Source: Myxococcaceae bacterium JPH2 (GTDB taxonomy: Bacteria > Myxococcota > Myxococcia > Myxococcales > Myxococcaceae). From it: 64,000 nucleotides of DNA. The notes under the pieces are model-generated. The model made no database searches, was not told where the DNA came from, and saw only the letters and a list, made by a program, of their open reading frames with translations. This document shows, one piece after another, positions 25,237-34,040 of the stretch; position 1 is the first letter of the stretch; the number at the start of each line of letters is the position of its first letter. The stretch is from NCBI GenBank assembly GCA_016458225.1, contig JAEMGR010000009.1:62001-126000 (forward strand). Direction: 5' to 3'. A program made the position numbers and the translations under genes.

Positions 25237-26186
25237 GCCTCGTCCGACCGCCGCGCGTACGCGAGGAAGATGTCCTCCAGCGAGAGCGCCTCGATGGCCT
25301 CGCGCGGGAACGGGCTCGTGTCCCAGGACTCGGGCGCACCCGAGTAGACCCAGGCTCGGCGGCCCTCGCTCGCGCGCTCCTTGCGCACCAGCTCCAGACC
25401 GGGAGGCACCGCCTCGGGCCCGGGCTCGTCCAGGCGCACCCGACGCACGGACTGGCGCAGCCGCTCCAGGCTCCCCTGATAGCGCAGGCGCCCCTCGTGG
25501 AGGATGCCGATGCGATGCGCCACCTCCTCCACCTCGCCCACGAGGTGCGAGGAGAACAGCGCCGTCTGGCCCTCGCTCCGGACCTGCTCGCGGAGGATGT
25601 CGAGGAACTCGCGCCGCGCGACCGGATCCAATCCGGCGGTGGGCTCATCCAGGATGAGCAGCGGCGGGCGATGCGCCAGGGCCAGCGCCAAACCCAACTT
25701 CATGCGCGTGCCGCCGGAGAGCTGCGCGGACTTGCGATCCACCGGGACGTCCAGCACGCGCAACAGCCGCGTGAAGTGGGCCGCGTCCCAATCCGAATAG
25801 AAGCCGGCGACGAACTCCCCGAGCTGCTTCGCCGACATCCACGGATAGAACACCTGCTCCTGGGACACGTAGCCGAGCCGTCGCTTCTGGGCCGCGCGGA
25901 CGCGGCGCACGCGCTCGCCCATCAGCTCGATCTCACCGGCGTCCGGACGCAGGATGCCCATCAGCATCCGCAGCGTCGTCGTCTTCCCGGCGCCGTTGCG
26001 CCCGAGGAAGCCGTAGACCTCACCGCGGCGCAGCTCCAGGTCCACGCCGTTGACCGCGCGCACGGCATCGAACGCGCGCACGAGGCCGAACGTGCGAAGC
26101 ACCACCTCGGGCTCCGCGAGAGGGGCCCCTGAAGCCGGCACGTCCGTCGCCTCCCCCGTGGCGACAGCGGCATTCTCATCAATCAT
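25233..26186 (-). CDS. ABC transporter ATPase
   Basis: This 317-residue cytoplasmic ATPase powers the two ABC-2 permeases encoded right after it. The motifs are Walker A GRNGAGKTT, Q-loop YVSQEQVFYP, signature LSGGTRMKL (in place of LSGGQ), Walker B LLILDEPTAGLD and switch SSHLVGEVEEVA. The C-terminal extension (residues about 235-317) is typical of ABC-2 type exporter ATPases. It ends in a 4-nt ATGA overlap with the first permease gene. The start has an AGGA 11 nt upstream. The substrate is unknown. Confidence 0.9.
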   Translation of the reverse strand: MIDENAAVATGEATDVPASGAPLAEPEVVLRTFGLVRAFDAVRAVNGVDLELRRGEVYGFLGRNGAGKTTTLRMLMGILRPDAGEIELMGERVRRVRAAQKRRLGYVSQEQVFYPWMSAKQLGEFVAGFYSDWDAAHFTRLLRVLDVPVDRKSAQLSGGTRMKLGLALALAHRPPLLILDEPTAGLDPVARREFLDILREQVRSEGQTALFSSHLVGEVEEVAHRIGILHEGRLRYQGSLERLRQSVRRVRLDEPGPEAVPPGLELVRKERASEGRRAWVYSGAPESWDTSPFPREAIEALSLEDIFLAYARRSDEA

Positions 26187-26249
26187 GTGAAGGCGATTCC
26201 TGCTGTGCGAAGGTGACGGCGTGGGCTCGGGCCTCGCGGGCCCGGAGGC

Positions 26250-26600
26250 TCACTGGCCCAGGTCGTCGATGAGCACGGGCTGGAGCCGGGCGAGCGCATC
26301 CGGCGACACGTCCAGGAACGCCAGCCCCACCTCGTAGCGGGCCACCGAGTCCTTGGGGAGCTTCAACGTCCACACCACGCGCGCGGTACACTCGAGGCTC
26401 CCACCGTCCGGCAGGAACAGCTCGACGTCCAGGCGACTGCCTTCGGCGTGGTATTCGTCGGAGTAGATGCGGGCGCCACTGAGGCTGACGTCCAGCACCT
26501 TTCGCTTCTCTCCGAACTGGACCCGCGCCGGACGCGCATACAACGGGGCCTGGAGGCGAGGGAACGAACGACGGTCGATCGGGCCGGTCTCGGTAGGCAC
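26250..26600 (-). CDS. PilZ domain protein (c-di-GMP receptor)
   Basis: This 116-residue protein is a single PilZ domain. The c-di-GMP-binding motifs RRSFPR (RxxxR) at residues 10-15 and DVSLSGARI (D/NxSxxG) at 37-45 are both intact, so it should bind c-di-GMP and act as a small adaptor for motility, exopolysaccharide or development. The start is a GTG at 26600 with a TACAAT 8 nt upstream, which suggests a leaderless transcript. It lies between the ABC ATPase and the CPBP gene on the same strand. Confidence 0.88.
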   Translation of the reverse strand: MPTETGPIDRRSFPRLQAPLYARPARVQFGEKRKVLDVSLSGARIYSDEYHAEGSRLDVELFLPDGGSLECTARVVWTLKLPKDSVARYEVGLAFLDVSPDALARLQPVLIDDLGQ

Positions 26601-26608
26601 GGCACACG

Positions 26609-26614
26609 ATTGTA
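26609..26614 (-). promoter_or_regulatory. candidate -10 box for the PilZ gene
   Basis: On the minus strand this is TACAAT, ending 8 nt before the PilZ GTG. Transcription starting about 7 nt later would begin at or near the start codon, giving a leaderless mRNA. No -35 match was seen. Confidence 0.35.
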
Positions 26615-26635
26615 AACCAGACAGCCATGCCCAGC

Positions 26636-27460
26636 CTACTCACCGGGGTCCCGGGGCACGGACGACCCCGTGGATGCCGCAGTGCTCCATGGCGGCAGGA
26701 GCACCACCCACCCCAACGCCACCAGCCCCGTCACGGCGGACAGCACGGGCATCCACCCGCCCACCGGGGTGACATCCACCACCAGGTCCATCCCTCCATT
26801 CGCGAGGTTCCAGCCCCAGTGCAGTCCCACCGCGCCCCACAGAGAGCCCGTGCGCGCGGCGGCCGCCGCGAAGGCCAGTCCGAGGGAGAAGAGCATCAGC
26901 CACTCCATCGGCCCCTTCCCCAAGCGATAGACGTGGGTCAGCACGAAGCACGCGGCGGAGAACAACACGTAGCCCACGCCTCGCCCGGCCACGGGCCACG
27001 CGCGCAGCCAGAAGCCTCGCGCGACGATGTCCTCCGCCAGCGACGGCACGAACGTCGTCACCAGGAGCCCGAGCGCCGCGACCGCCACGGTGCTCGCCTG
27101 GGGCGGACTCGCCAGGGGCTGGATGCGCACCCAGCCGAGCGCAGCCCCGACGAACAGGGACAGCGGCTTGAGCACGAGCATCCCCGCCAGCGCGGGCAGC
27201 AGCGCACGCGGTCGCCACTCCAGCGCGTAGGCGTGAAAGCCGTTGCGATAGCCCAGCCCGCGCCCCACGCCCCACGCCACCGCATGGAAGGACACCATCA
27301 GCACGGCGGCCAGCGTTGCGTTGCCGAGCAGCCGGCCGCCAAGCCCCTCGGGTGCCTCGTAGGCGGCGAAGAGGACGAGGAACGCCAGGGCGACCCACGC
27401 GCGGTGAGGGGACACCGCCACGGGGAGCGCGGGAGCTGCGGGGACGGGGCGGATCGACAT
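26636..27460 (-). CDS. CPBP-family intramembrane protease-like protein
   Basis: This 274-residue polytopic membrane protein has 7-8 hydrophobic segments. Three motifs of the CPBP (Abi, CAAX protease-like) family are present: EDIVARGFW in place of EExxxR, FVLTHVYRL (FxxxH) and HWGWNLANG (HxxxN). The second Glu of the first motif is Asp, so activity is not certain. The family includes prenyl-protein processing enzymes and phage-defence or bacteriocin-immunity proteins. No partner gene here tells its substrate. It is read in the same direction as the urease operon but lies beyond that operon's terminator-like hairpin. Confidence 0.8.
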   Translation of the reverse strand: MSIRPVPAAPALPVAVSPHRAWVALAFLVLFAAYEAPEGLGGRLLGNATLAAVLMVSFHAVAWGVGRGLGYRNGFHAYALEWRPRALLPALAGMLVLKPLSLFVGAALGWVRIQPLASPPQASTVAVAALGLLVTTFVPSLAEDIVARGFWLRAWPVAGRGVGYVLFSAACFVLTHVYRLGKGPMEWLMLFSLGLAFAAAAARTGSLWGAVGLHWGWNLANGGMDLVVDVTPVGGWMPVLSAVTGLVALGWVVLLPPWSTAASTGSSVPRDPGE

Positions 27461-27488
27461 GGTGCGGGCTTGATCCGCCTACGAACCT

Positions 27489-27519
27489 CAACGCGGGCGC
27501 TTGCGCAAGCGCGGCGTTG
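27489..27519 (-). terminator. long hairpin at the end of the urease operon
   Basis: Arms CAACGC/GCGTTG and the perfect palindrome GCGCTTGC-GCAAGCGC form one long stem with a small bulge, directly after the stop of the last gene of the operon (27521). The T-run is weak, but the stem is the strongest near any gene end in the region. Confidence 0.6.
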
Positions 27520-27520
27520 C

Positions 27521-28108
27521 TCAGGGTCCCACGGTCACCGCCGAGCCGATGAAGGGCACGACGCTCGTGAACCGGGACGTCGGAGGCATCACGCCCGTGG
27601 GCCCGGCCTCGCCCCACTGGGTGATGCCGTGCGGCAGCAGCCGCTTCAGGTCGTGGATGCGGCCCTGGAACTCGAACTCCGTGCTCCACACGAGCTTCGC
27701 GGTGAAGACATTGAGGGACAGCGCGCGCTTGCGCTCCTCCGTGAAGTCCGCGCCCAGCACCACGCTCGCCCGACGGAACGTCGCGATGCGCGTCCCCTCG
27801 GAGAACGAGTCCGGGCGAGCGAAGGACGCGCCGGGTCGCTGCCGGAGAAACAGCGAGAACTCACCCACCGGATCCACGCTCAGGGCGAGATCGCCGTTGG
27901 TGAATGACACGGAGCGGAACGGCTCCGCGCGGAACGTGAGCAGCGCGGTGGACTCGCTCGGAGGTGCCCCAGGCGGTGCGTCGAACAGCGGCCCGTCCAG
28001 CCCCTGGAGGTGGATGAAGTAGCCCAGGTCTTCCAGCCAGCCCTCGAAGGACTTGTAGAAGCGCCCCGTCACATACCACGCGACCTGCCCTGTGCTGAGA
28101 GGCGTCAT
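27521..28108 (-). CDS. unknown protein coupled to ureG
   Basis: This 195-residue soluble protein matches no family that I recognise. It has no signal peptide, membrane span, Cys cluster or His-rich tract. It seems beta-rich (for example [25 protein letters not shown] and [22 protein letters not shown]). Its ATG at 28108 overlaps the stop of ureG as ATGA, so both are made from one message in a coupled way, and a strong hairpin follows its stop. The position suggests a role in urease maturation or use, but that is inference. Confidence 0.75.
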   Translation of the reverse strand: MTPLSTGQVAWYVTGRFYKSFEGWLEDLGYFIHLQGLDGPLFDAPPGAPPSESTALLTFRAEPFRSVSFTNGDLALSVDPVGEFSLFLRQRPGASFARPDSFSEGTRIATFRRASVVLGADFTEERKRALSLNVFTAKLVWSTEFEFQGRIHDLKRLLPHGITQWGEAGPTGVMPPTSRFTSVVPFIGSAVTVGP

Positions 28109-28836
28109 GCCACGGCCCTCCCACCATGGCGCCGCCACGCCTCGAGCAGATGCGTGATGACCGCGTCCAGCCCCACGCCTCGCGTCACCTGGGTGAAGAC
28201 GAAGGGCCCGGTGCCCCGCATCTTGCGCGCATCGCGCTCCATGACACCCAGGTCCGCGCCCACGTGCGGCGCCAGGTCCGTCTTGTTGATGATGAGGAGA
28301 TCCGACTGGGTGATGCCAGGACCGCCCTTGCGCGGCACCTTGTCTCCACCCGCCACGTCAATGACATACACGGTGTAGTCCGCCAGCTCGCGGCTGTACT
28401 GCGCCGCGAGGTTGTCGCCCCCGCTCTCGACGATGAGCAACTCCGGCTTCAGCTCCTCCATGAGCTGCTCCAGCGCCAGCAGGTTGTGGCTGATGTCCTC
28501 GCGAATGGCCGCGTGCGGACAGCCGCCGGTCTCCACCGCGCGGATGCGCTCGGGTGACAGCGCCTGATTGCGGACGAGGAACTCCGCGTCCTCCTTCGTG
28601 AAGATGTCATTCGTCACCACGCCCAGGCGGATCCGCTCGCGCAGGGCCCGGCACAGCGCCAGCACGAGCGCCGTCTTGCCGCTGCCCACGGGGCCGCCAA
28701 TGCCAATCGTGAACGCGCGCGTGGAGAAGTCGCGCCGGCGGGTTGGCTCGCGCTCCTCGTAGTGCCCAGGGTGCTCCCATTCCTCATGCTCGTGGTCGGT
28801 GTCGTCATGGCCATGGCCACGGTGGTCGTCGTGCAT
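28105..28836 (-). CDS. ureG: urease accessory GTPase UreG
   Basis: UreG delivers Ni2+ to the urease active site in a GTP-dependent complex with UreF and UreD. All motifs are present: P-loop GPVGSGKT (residues 48-55), the nickel-binding CPH in [27 protein letters not shown], and [13 protein letters not shown]. The N-terminal 25 residues hold eight His, a nickel-storage tail like those seen in some bacteria without UreE. The ATG at 28836 has GAGG 5 nt upstream. It follows ureF after 11 nt. Confidence 0.96.
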   Translation of the reverse strand: MHDDHRGHGHDDTDHEHEEWEHPGHYEEREPTRRRDFSTRAFTIGIGGPVGSGKTALVLALCRALRERIRLGVVTNDIFTKEDAEFLVRNQALSPERIRAVETGGCPHAAIREDISHNLLALEQLMEELKPELLIVESGGDNLAAQYSRELADYTVYVIDVAGGDKVPRKGGPGITQSDLLIINKTDLAPHVGADLGVMERDARKMRGTGPFVFTQVTRGVGLDAVITHLLEAWRRHGGRAVA

Positions 28837-28847
28837 GTCGCCTCACC

Positions 28848-29510
28848 TCAGGACAGGAAGAGCCTCGAATAGAGTCGGTCGTGCGTCGAGCCGAGCAGGT
28901 CCAACACCGGCGAAGGCTGCGCCAGCGACGCCACGCCCAGGTCCGCGCATTGCGCCAACACCGCGTCGAGTCGTGGCGCACTCTCATGCTGGAGCTGGTG
29001 CGACTCGTGCGTGCCGATGATGCCCAGCCGCACGCCCGCGGACAGCGCGCCTCGCAGCGTCAATGAGAGGAAGAGGCGCCGCGTGTCATCCGCATCCACC
29101 TCCAACACCCGCAGCACCGCGCCGAACAGCGGCGCATGGTGGCATCGCAGTCCCTGGGCTCGCGCGGCCTCGCGCAGCGGCGCGACGGTCTCCGGGAAGA
29201 TGCGGGCACAGGTGTCCAGGAACGCGCGGCCCTGCGTGCGGCTCGCGCGATGGGCCATGTGGTTGGAGAGGAAGCTGTCCGCGCGCGCGTCCAGGCGCGG
29301 CAGCGCGGTGGGGTCCGCGTGCGCCTCGTTCACCAAGGGGAGGCCTCCCAGGCCGGCCTGCCACAGCAGCTCGCGCACGAAGCGCCGCATGCCGTCGGCG
29401 CCGCGCACCTCGCCCTGCTGGACCGCTGCCTCCAGTCCACCGGAGTGCGCGAAGCCCCCCGTGGGAAAGCCGGAGTCCGCGAGCTGCAACACGCGCCAGG
29501 AAGTGCCCAA
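28848..29510 (-). CDS. ureF: urease accessory protein UreF
   Basis: UreF acts as the GTPase-regulating partner in the UreDFG nickel-insertion complex. This 220-residue all-helical protein starts with the family signature WRVLQLADSGFPTGGFAHSG and has the C-terminal RLFLSLTLRGALSAGVRLGIIG. The start is a TTG at 29510 with AGAGG 9 nt upstream; no ATG is available nearby in frame. It lies between ureC (12-nt gap) and ureG. Confidence 0.93.
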   Translation of the reverse strand: MGTSWRVLQLADSGFPTGGFAHSGGLEAAVQQGEVRGADGMRRFVRELLWQAGLGGLPLVNEAHADPTALPRLDARADSFLSNHMAHRASRTQGRAFLDTCARIFPETVAPLREAARAQGLRCHHAPLFGAVLRVLEVDADDTRRLFLSLTLRGALSAGVRLGIIGTHESHQLQHESAPRLDAVLAQCADLGVASLAQPSPVLDLLGSTHDRLYSRLFLS

Positions 29511-29522
29511 GGCCCGTGCCTC

Positions 29523-31238
29523 TCAGAACAACGAGTAGCGCTGCGTGAGCGGAAGGCGCACGGCCGGCTCGCAGCGCAGCAGCTCGCCGTCGGCGCGGAC
29601 CTCGTAGGTCTCTGGGTCCACCGTCAGGTGAGGCAGCGCATCGTTGAGCCGCATGTCGCGCTTGGTCAGGCCCCGGCAGCGCCGCACCGCGGACAGGTGC
29701 TTGGTCAACCCGAGTTCGTCCAATCGCCCCTCGGACAGCGCGCGCGCCGACACGAAGGCCACGCTGGTGGCGCCCACCGCGCGTCCGCGCGCGCCGAACA
29801 TCGGACGCATGAGGTACGGCTGCGGCGTGGGGATGGATGCGTTCGCGTCTCCCATCTGCGCCCACGCGGTGAGCCCGCCCTTGAGCACCAGCTCCGGACG
29901 GATGCCGAAGAACGCGGGACGCCACAGGACCAGGTCCGCCAGCTTCCCCACCTCCACCGAGCCCACGTCATGCGACAGCCCGTGGGCGATGGCGGGGTTG
30001 ATGGTGTACTTGGCCACGTAGCGACGAATGCGCAGGTTGTCGTTGTCGCCTCGCTCTTCACCCAGGCGCCCGCGCTGCTCGCGCATCTTGTGCGCCGTCT
30101 GCCAGGTGCGGCAGATGACCTCGCCCACGCGCCCCATCGCCTGACTGTCCGAGGACATCATGCTGATGGCCCCCAGGTCGTGGAGGATGTCCTCCGCGGC
30201 GATCGTCTCGCCCCGGATGCGGCTCTCCGCGAACGCCACGTCCTCGGGAATCTCCGTATCCAGGTGGTGACACACCATGAGCATGTCGAGGTGCTCATCC
30301 AGCGTGTTCACCGTGTACGGCCGCGTGGGGTTCGTCGAGCTGGGCAGCACGTGCTCCACGCCGCACACGCGGATGATGTCCGGCGCGTGTCCGCCGCCCG
30401 CGCCCTCCGAGTGGTACGTGTGGATGGTGCGCCCACGGAAGGCCGCGAGCGAATCGTCCACGTAGCCCGACTCGTTGAGCGTGTCCGTGTGGATGGTGAC
30501 CTGGATGTCCTCGCCCTCGGCCACGCTCAGGCACGTGTCGATGGCGGCGGGAGTGGTGCCCCAATCCTCGTGAAGCTTCAGGCCGATGGCGCCCGCGCGG
30601 ATCTGCTCCAGCAGGCCCTGCGGCAGCGACGTGTTCCCCTTCCCCGTCAGCCCGATGTTGAGCGGCAGCGAGTCCGTGGACTGGAGCATCCGGCGCAGGT
30701 TCCACGCGCCCGGCGTGCACGTGGTCGCCTTGCTGCCCGTCGCGGGCCCCGTGCCTCCGCCCACCCAGGTGGTGATGCCGCTGGCGAGCGCCTCGTCCGC
30801 CTGCTGCGGGCAGATGAAATGGATGTGCGTGTCCAACCCGCCGGCCGTGACGATGAGGCCTTCCGCGGAGATGGCCTCGGTGGTGACCCCCACCACCATG
30901 CCCGGCGTCACGCCCGCCATGACATCCGGGTTGCCCGCCTTGCCAATGGCGCTGATCCGCCCCGCCTTGATGCCGATGTCCGCCTTGTAGATGCCGGTCC
31001 AGTCCAGGATGAGCGCGTTGGTGATGACGCAATCGAGCGCATCCGCGTCGCCCGTCCCCGCGCGCTGCCCCATGCCCTCGCGCAGGACCTTGCCTCCACC
31101 GAACTTGCACTCGTCTCCGTAGACGGTGGCGTCGCGCTCCACCTCGGCCCACAGGCCGGTGTCGCCCAGCCGCACGCGGTCGCCCGTGGTGGGCCCGAAC
31201 ATGTCCGCGTAGTGACGGCGATCGATTCCCCGGCTCAT
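29523..31238 (-). CDS. ureC: urease alpha subunit
   Basis: This is the catalytic subunit that hydrolyses urea to ammonia and carbamate with a di-nickel centre. At 571 residues it is full length. The metal ligands are intact: His138 and His140 ([14 protein letters not shown]), Lys221 (GLKLHEDWG, the residue that becomes carbamylated), His250 ([11 protein letters not shown]), His276 ([14 protein letters not shown]) and Asp364 ([11 protein letters not shown]). Cys323-His324 of the mobile flap (MVCHHLD) are also present. The ATG at 31238 overlaps the ureAB stop as ATGA, so the subunits are translationally coupled. Confidence 0.97.
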   Translation of the reverse strand: MSRGIDRRHYADMFGPTTGDRVRLGDTGLWAEVERDATVYGDECKFGGGKVLREGMGQRAGTGDADALDCVITNALILDWTGIYKADIGIKAGRISAIGKAGNPDVMAGVTPGMVVGVTTEAISAEGLIVTAGGLDTHIHFICPQQADEALASGITTWVGGGTGPATGSKATTCTPGAWNLRRMLQSTDSLPLNIGLTGKGNTSLPQGLLEQIRAGAIGLKLHEDWGTTPAAIDTCLSVAEGEDIQVTIHTDTLNESGYVDDSLAAFRGRTIHTYHSEGAGGGHAPDIIRVCGVEHVLPSSTNPTRPYTVNTLDEHLDMLMVCHHLDTEIPEDVAFAESRIRGETIAAEDILHDLGAISMMSSDSQAMGRVGEVICRTWQTAHKMREQRGRLGEERGDNDNLRIRRYVAKYTINPAIAHGLSHDVGSVEVGKLADLVLWRPAFFGIRPELVLKGGLTAWAQMGDANASIPTPQPYLMRPMFGARGRAVGATSVAFVSARALSEGRLDELGLTKHLSAVRRCRGLTKRDMRLNDALPHLTVDPETYEVRADGELLRCEPAVRLPLTQRYSLF

Positions 31239-32005
31239 GACTGCTCCTCCTCGTGACCGAAGCCGCGCGAGCGCACCTGGGCCATGGCGCGCTCCAGCCC
31301 CTCGGGCGTCACCTCTCCGCTCCCCAACGCGTTGCCACCCTGCACGATGCGCGCGCCCGCGATGGGTACCAGCCGCACCGTCTTGCGCTCCCCTGGCTCG
31401 AAGCGCACCGCGGTGCCCGCGGGGATGTCCAAGCGGTGTCCGTAGGCCCGCGCCCGGTCGAACACCAGCGCACGGTTCGTCTCGAAGAAGGGGTAGTGAC
31501 TGCCCACTTGAATGGGACGATCTCCTCGGTGCGTGACGACGAGCGACACCTGCTCGCGGCCCGCGTTCAGGACAATCTCTCCCGGCGCCGTGCGCACCTC
31601 TCCGGGGGGACCTTCCGCGGAGGCCACGGGCCACGGGAAGCGCTCGCGCGCAGGCACTGGAAGGAAGCTGCCATGAAGCGCCAGCTCGAGGTCACCGTGG
31701 TCCGCCTCCACCGGGTGGTGCACGGTCACCAGCTTCGAGCCATCCGCGAACGTGCCCTCCACCTGCACCTCGACCAGCATCTCCGGCACGCCGTCCATCA
31801 CCTGCGCGCGCCCCAGCAGGCCCCGCCCCAGGTTCATCAACTCGGCCACGCTCTTCCCGTCACGGATGAACTCCAGCAACTGAGTGGCAATGAGCGCGAC
31901 GGCCTCCGGGTAGCTCAGCCTCAGGCCGCGCGCGAGCCGCTTCTGCGCGAGGAAGCCCGCTTGATGCAGCAACAGCTTGTCGACGTCTCGTGGGGACAGG
32001 TGCAT
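31235..32005 (-). CDS. ureAB: fused urease gamma and beta subunits
   Basis: This 256-residue protein joins the usual UreA (gamma, residues 1-100; starts [20 protein letters not shown], with [20 protein letters not shown]) and UreB (beta, residues about 135-240; [45 protein letters not shown]) in one chain. The same fusion is known in Helicobacter and some others. A linker of about 30 residues separates the parts. A GGGAG lies about 9 nt upstream of the ATG. It overlaps ureC and comes 84 nt after ureD. Confidence 0.95.
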   Translation of the reverse strand: MHLSPRDVDKLLLHQAGFLAQKRLARGLRLSYPEAVALIATQLLEFIRDGKSVAELMNLGRGLLGRAQVMDGVPEMLVEVQVEGTFADGSKLVTVHHPVEADHGDLELALHGSFLPVPARERFPWPVASAEGPPGEVRTAPGEIVLNAGREQVSLVVTHRGDRPIQVGSHYPFFETNRALVFDRARAYGHRLDIPAGTAVRFEPGERKTVRLVPIAGARIVQGGNALGSGEVTPEGLERAMAQVRSRGFGHEEEQS

Positions 32006-32089
32006 GAGCCCAACTCCCGAACGGCGCGCAGCGATGTGCCAGCGGCGCGCTACCCTAGTTCCGCGTCCGTGCGGCCACCAGCACGACGC

Positions 32090-32944
32090 TCACACCCGCC
32101 GCGCCCAGGGGTCGTCCCCCAGCCCCTCCGGCAGGAAGTCCAGCCACGTGCGCACGGCGCCCTGAAGCGCCTCCACGGACACCGCCGCCGCGCGCAACAG
32201 CAGGCCCGACTCCCCCAGCGGGCTCGCCGAACGAACGAGGTTCGAGCGAGGCGTCACGCGCTCCGAGGCGAAGTCACGCGACAGCCGTGCTCTCGCGCCT
32301 TCCGTCGCGGGCCCCACCAGCACCACCGTCGCGAGCGCCTCGAAGCGCCCCATCCGCTCCGCGACCGGGCCGTGCGCGGGGTCCAATAGCCAACACTCAT
32401 CCAGGAGCGCTCGGTCCTCCACGAAGACGCGCACCGTGGAGGACTGGCGCGCGAAGGCCCACCGTTCCCCCCGCGCGCTGCGGCCCGAGGTGAAGACTTC
32501 CGTCAGCGCGAGCGACGCGGTTCGCGCCAGCCGCACGTCCGTGAGCTGGGCGTAGCGCGCGCCCTCGAAGCACGCGGTGGGGTCGGGAGTGAGCGCCAGC
32601 AAGGCCCCCTCCTCCACCCGAGCTCGCACCTCGCTCCCGCAACCCGACGGCGAGCGATACACGCGATTGGCGCCCTGACTGGCCAGGAGCGCCGAGGCAC
32701 CGGGCCCGACCTCCAACTCCAGGCGCAGAACGTCCCCATCCACCAGCCCACCGCCCAGCGTGCTGCTGTAGACCCACGCGGCATGGCCATGGTTGCGAGG
32801 CGTGAGCAGTCTCAGCGGACTGTGCGCGAGCGCGGTGCGCACGATGGTGCGCTCGCCACAGCGCTCGAAGCCCAGGCGCGCCATGCCCGCGCGTCCCGTC
32901 GCGCGCGGCGGTCCCGACTCCACGTCTTCGATTCGCCTCGCCAT
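32090..32944 (-). CDS. ureD: urease accessory protein UreD
   Basis: UreD (UreH) is the scaffold that binds apo-urease and guides nickel through UreF and UreG. This 284-residue protein has family features RLLTPRNHGHAAWVYSSTLGGGLVDGD, ASQGANRVYRSP and LDPAHGPVAERMG. The ATG at 32944 has GAGGT 7 nt upstream; an in-frame extension to 32989 has no likeness to UreD. It comes first in the urease cluster, 19 nt after the LysR gene, so that gene may be co-transcribed. Confidence 0.9.
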   Translation of the reverse strand: MARRIEDVESGPPRATGRAGMARLGFERCGERTIVRTALAHSPLRLLTPRNHGHAAWVYSSTLGGGLVDGDVLRLELEVGPGASALLASQGANRVYRSPSGCGSEVRARVEEGALLALTPDPTACFEGARYAQLTDVRLARTASLALTEVFTSGRSARGERWAFARQSSTVRVFVEDRALLDECWLLDPAHGPVAERMGRFEALATVVLVGPATEGARARLSRDFASERVTPRSNLVRSASPLGESGLLLRAAAVSVEALQGAVRTWLDFLPEGLGDDPWARRV

Positions 32945-32963
32945 CCAAGCACCTCGCAGGGAG

Positions 32964-33896
32964 TCAGCTTGCGTCGGCCTCTCTTGCATCCCACGGCAGC
33001 TCGGCGCCGCGCTCGGCCAACAGCGAGAGGAAGGCGCGCACCTTGAGCGGAAGCTGGCGGCTGCTCGGGTAGACCGCGAACACCGGGATGCCCGGCGGCG
33101 TCACGTCCTCCAGCACCGGCGCGAGCTGCCCCGCCCGCACGTCCTCCGCCACGAGCGACGCGGGCAAACGCACCACGCCCAGGCCCGCCCGCGCGGCGAT
33201 CTGCCCCGCACGCACGCTGGCCACGCGCAGCCGTCCCGTGACGGGCACGGTCCGAGCCCCCTTGCCCTCCCCAAAGAACCACACCTCTTCGGTCCCAGGC
33301 TCCGCCAGAACGACACACGCGTGGCGCCGCAGCTCATCCGGCTGGCGCGGCGTGCCTTGCCGGCGCAAGTACGCGGGGCTGGCGTAGTACCCGGTGCGCA
33401 GGCGACCCAAGCGCCTTGCCACGAGCGATGAATCCGCGAGCGGCCCCGTGCGCAGCGCTAGGTCATATTCCTCGGCGATGAGATCCACGTGCGCCTGGGC
33501 CAGCGACACCTCCACACGCATCTGCGGCTGACGCACCAGGAACTCCGCGATGAGCGGGGTCAACAACTCACCCAAGAGCGACAGCGTCGCCAACCGCAGC
33601 GTCCCTCGCGCCGAGCCGCGCGCCTCGCTCACCGCCCGGTTCACCTCTTGCGCCTCGGCGACGAGCCGCGCGCATTGCAGGTGGTACTCGCGCCCCGCCT
33701 CCGTGAGCCGCAGCCGGCGCGTGTTGCGCTCCACCAGCCGGATGCCCAACCGCTCCTCCAGCGCCGCGAGCCGCCGGCTCACCGTCGACTTGCGCAACCC
33801 CAGGCGCTCGGCCGCGGCCGTGATTCCACCCGTGGCCACCACCTCCGAGAACAGCAACATGTCATCCAACAAGGGCGGTCGCGCGGCCACGCACAC
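32964..33896 (-). CDS. LysR-type transcriptional regulator
   Basis: This 310-residue protein has a winged helix-turn-helix at the N-terminus (GGITAAAERLGLRKSTVSRRLAALEERLG) and a periplasmic-binding-like effector domain (residues about 90-300) of the kind found in aromatic or metabolic regulators. It lies right before ureD on the same strand and divergent from a lipoprotein gene, the usual LysR target position. Control of either urease or the lipoprotein is inference. The start is a GTG at 33896; a later TTG before LDDMLLF is also possible. Confidence 0.88.
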   Translation of the reverse strand: MCVAARPPLLDDMLLFSEVVATGGITAAAERLGLRKSTVSRRLAALEERLGIRLVERNTRRLRLTEAGREYHLQCARLVAEAQEVNRAVSEARGSARGTLRLATLSLLGELLTPLIAEFLVRQPQMRVEVSLAQAHVDLIAEEYDLALRTGPLADSSLVARRLGRLRTGYYASPAYLRRQGTPRQPDELRRHACVVLAEPGTEEVWFFGEGKGARTVPVTGRLRVASVRAGQIAARAGLGVVRLPASLVAEDVRAGQLAPVLEDVTPPGIPVFAVYPSSRQLPLKVRAFLSLLAERGAELPWDAREADAS

Positions 33897-34003
33897 ACAC
33901 TACGCACCCCGTCCTTCCCGTGCGAGCACCTCCGACGTGACACTCTCGTTTCACCATCGGCACCGCTATTACAGCGAATGTGCACGATACTGACCTCTCC
34001 TAG

Positions 34004-34029
34004 AGTTCACACCTGGAGTTCACACCTGG
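34004..34029 (+). repeat. 13-bp tandem duplication carrying the ribosome-binding site
   Basis: Agttcacacctgg occurs twice in direct tandem (34004-34016, 34017-34029). Both copies are followed by AG, making CTGGAG, and the second lies 10 nt before the lipoprotein ATG at 34041. The duplication is a recent slip or a duplicated regulatory site in the LysR/lipoprotein gap. Confidence 0.7.
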
Positions 34030-34040
34030 AGTCCCCGCAC

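Noticed and set aside
31238-31634. N-terminal extension of ureC
   Set aside because: The extension overlaps ureAB in another frame; UreC homology begins exactly at the ATG at 31238.
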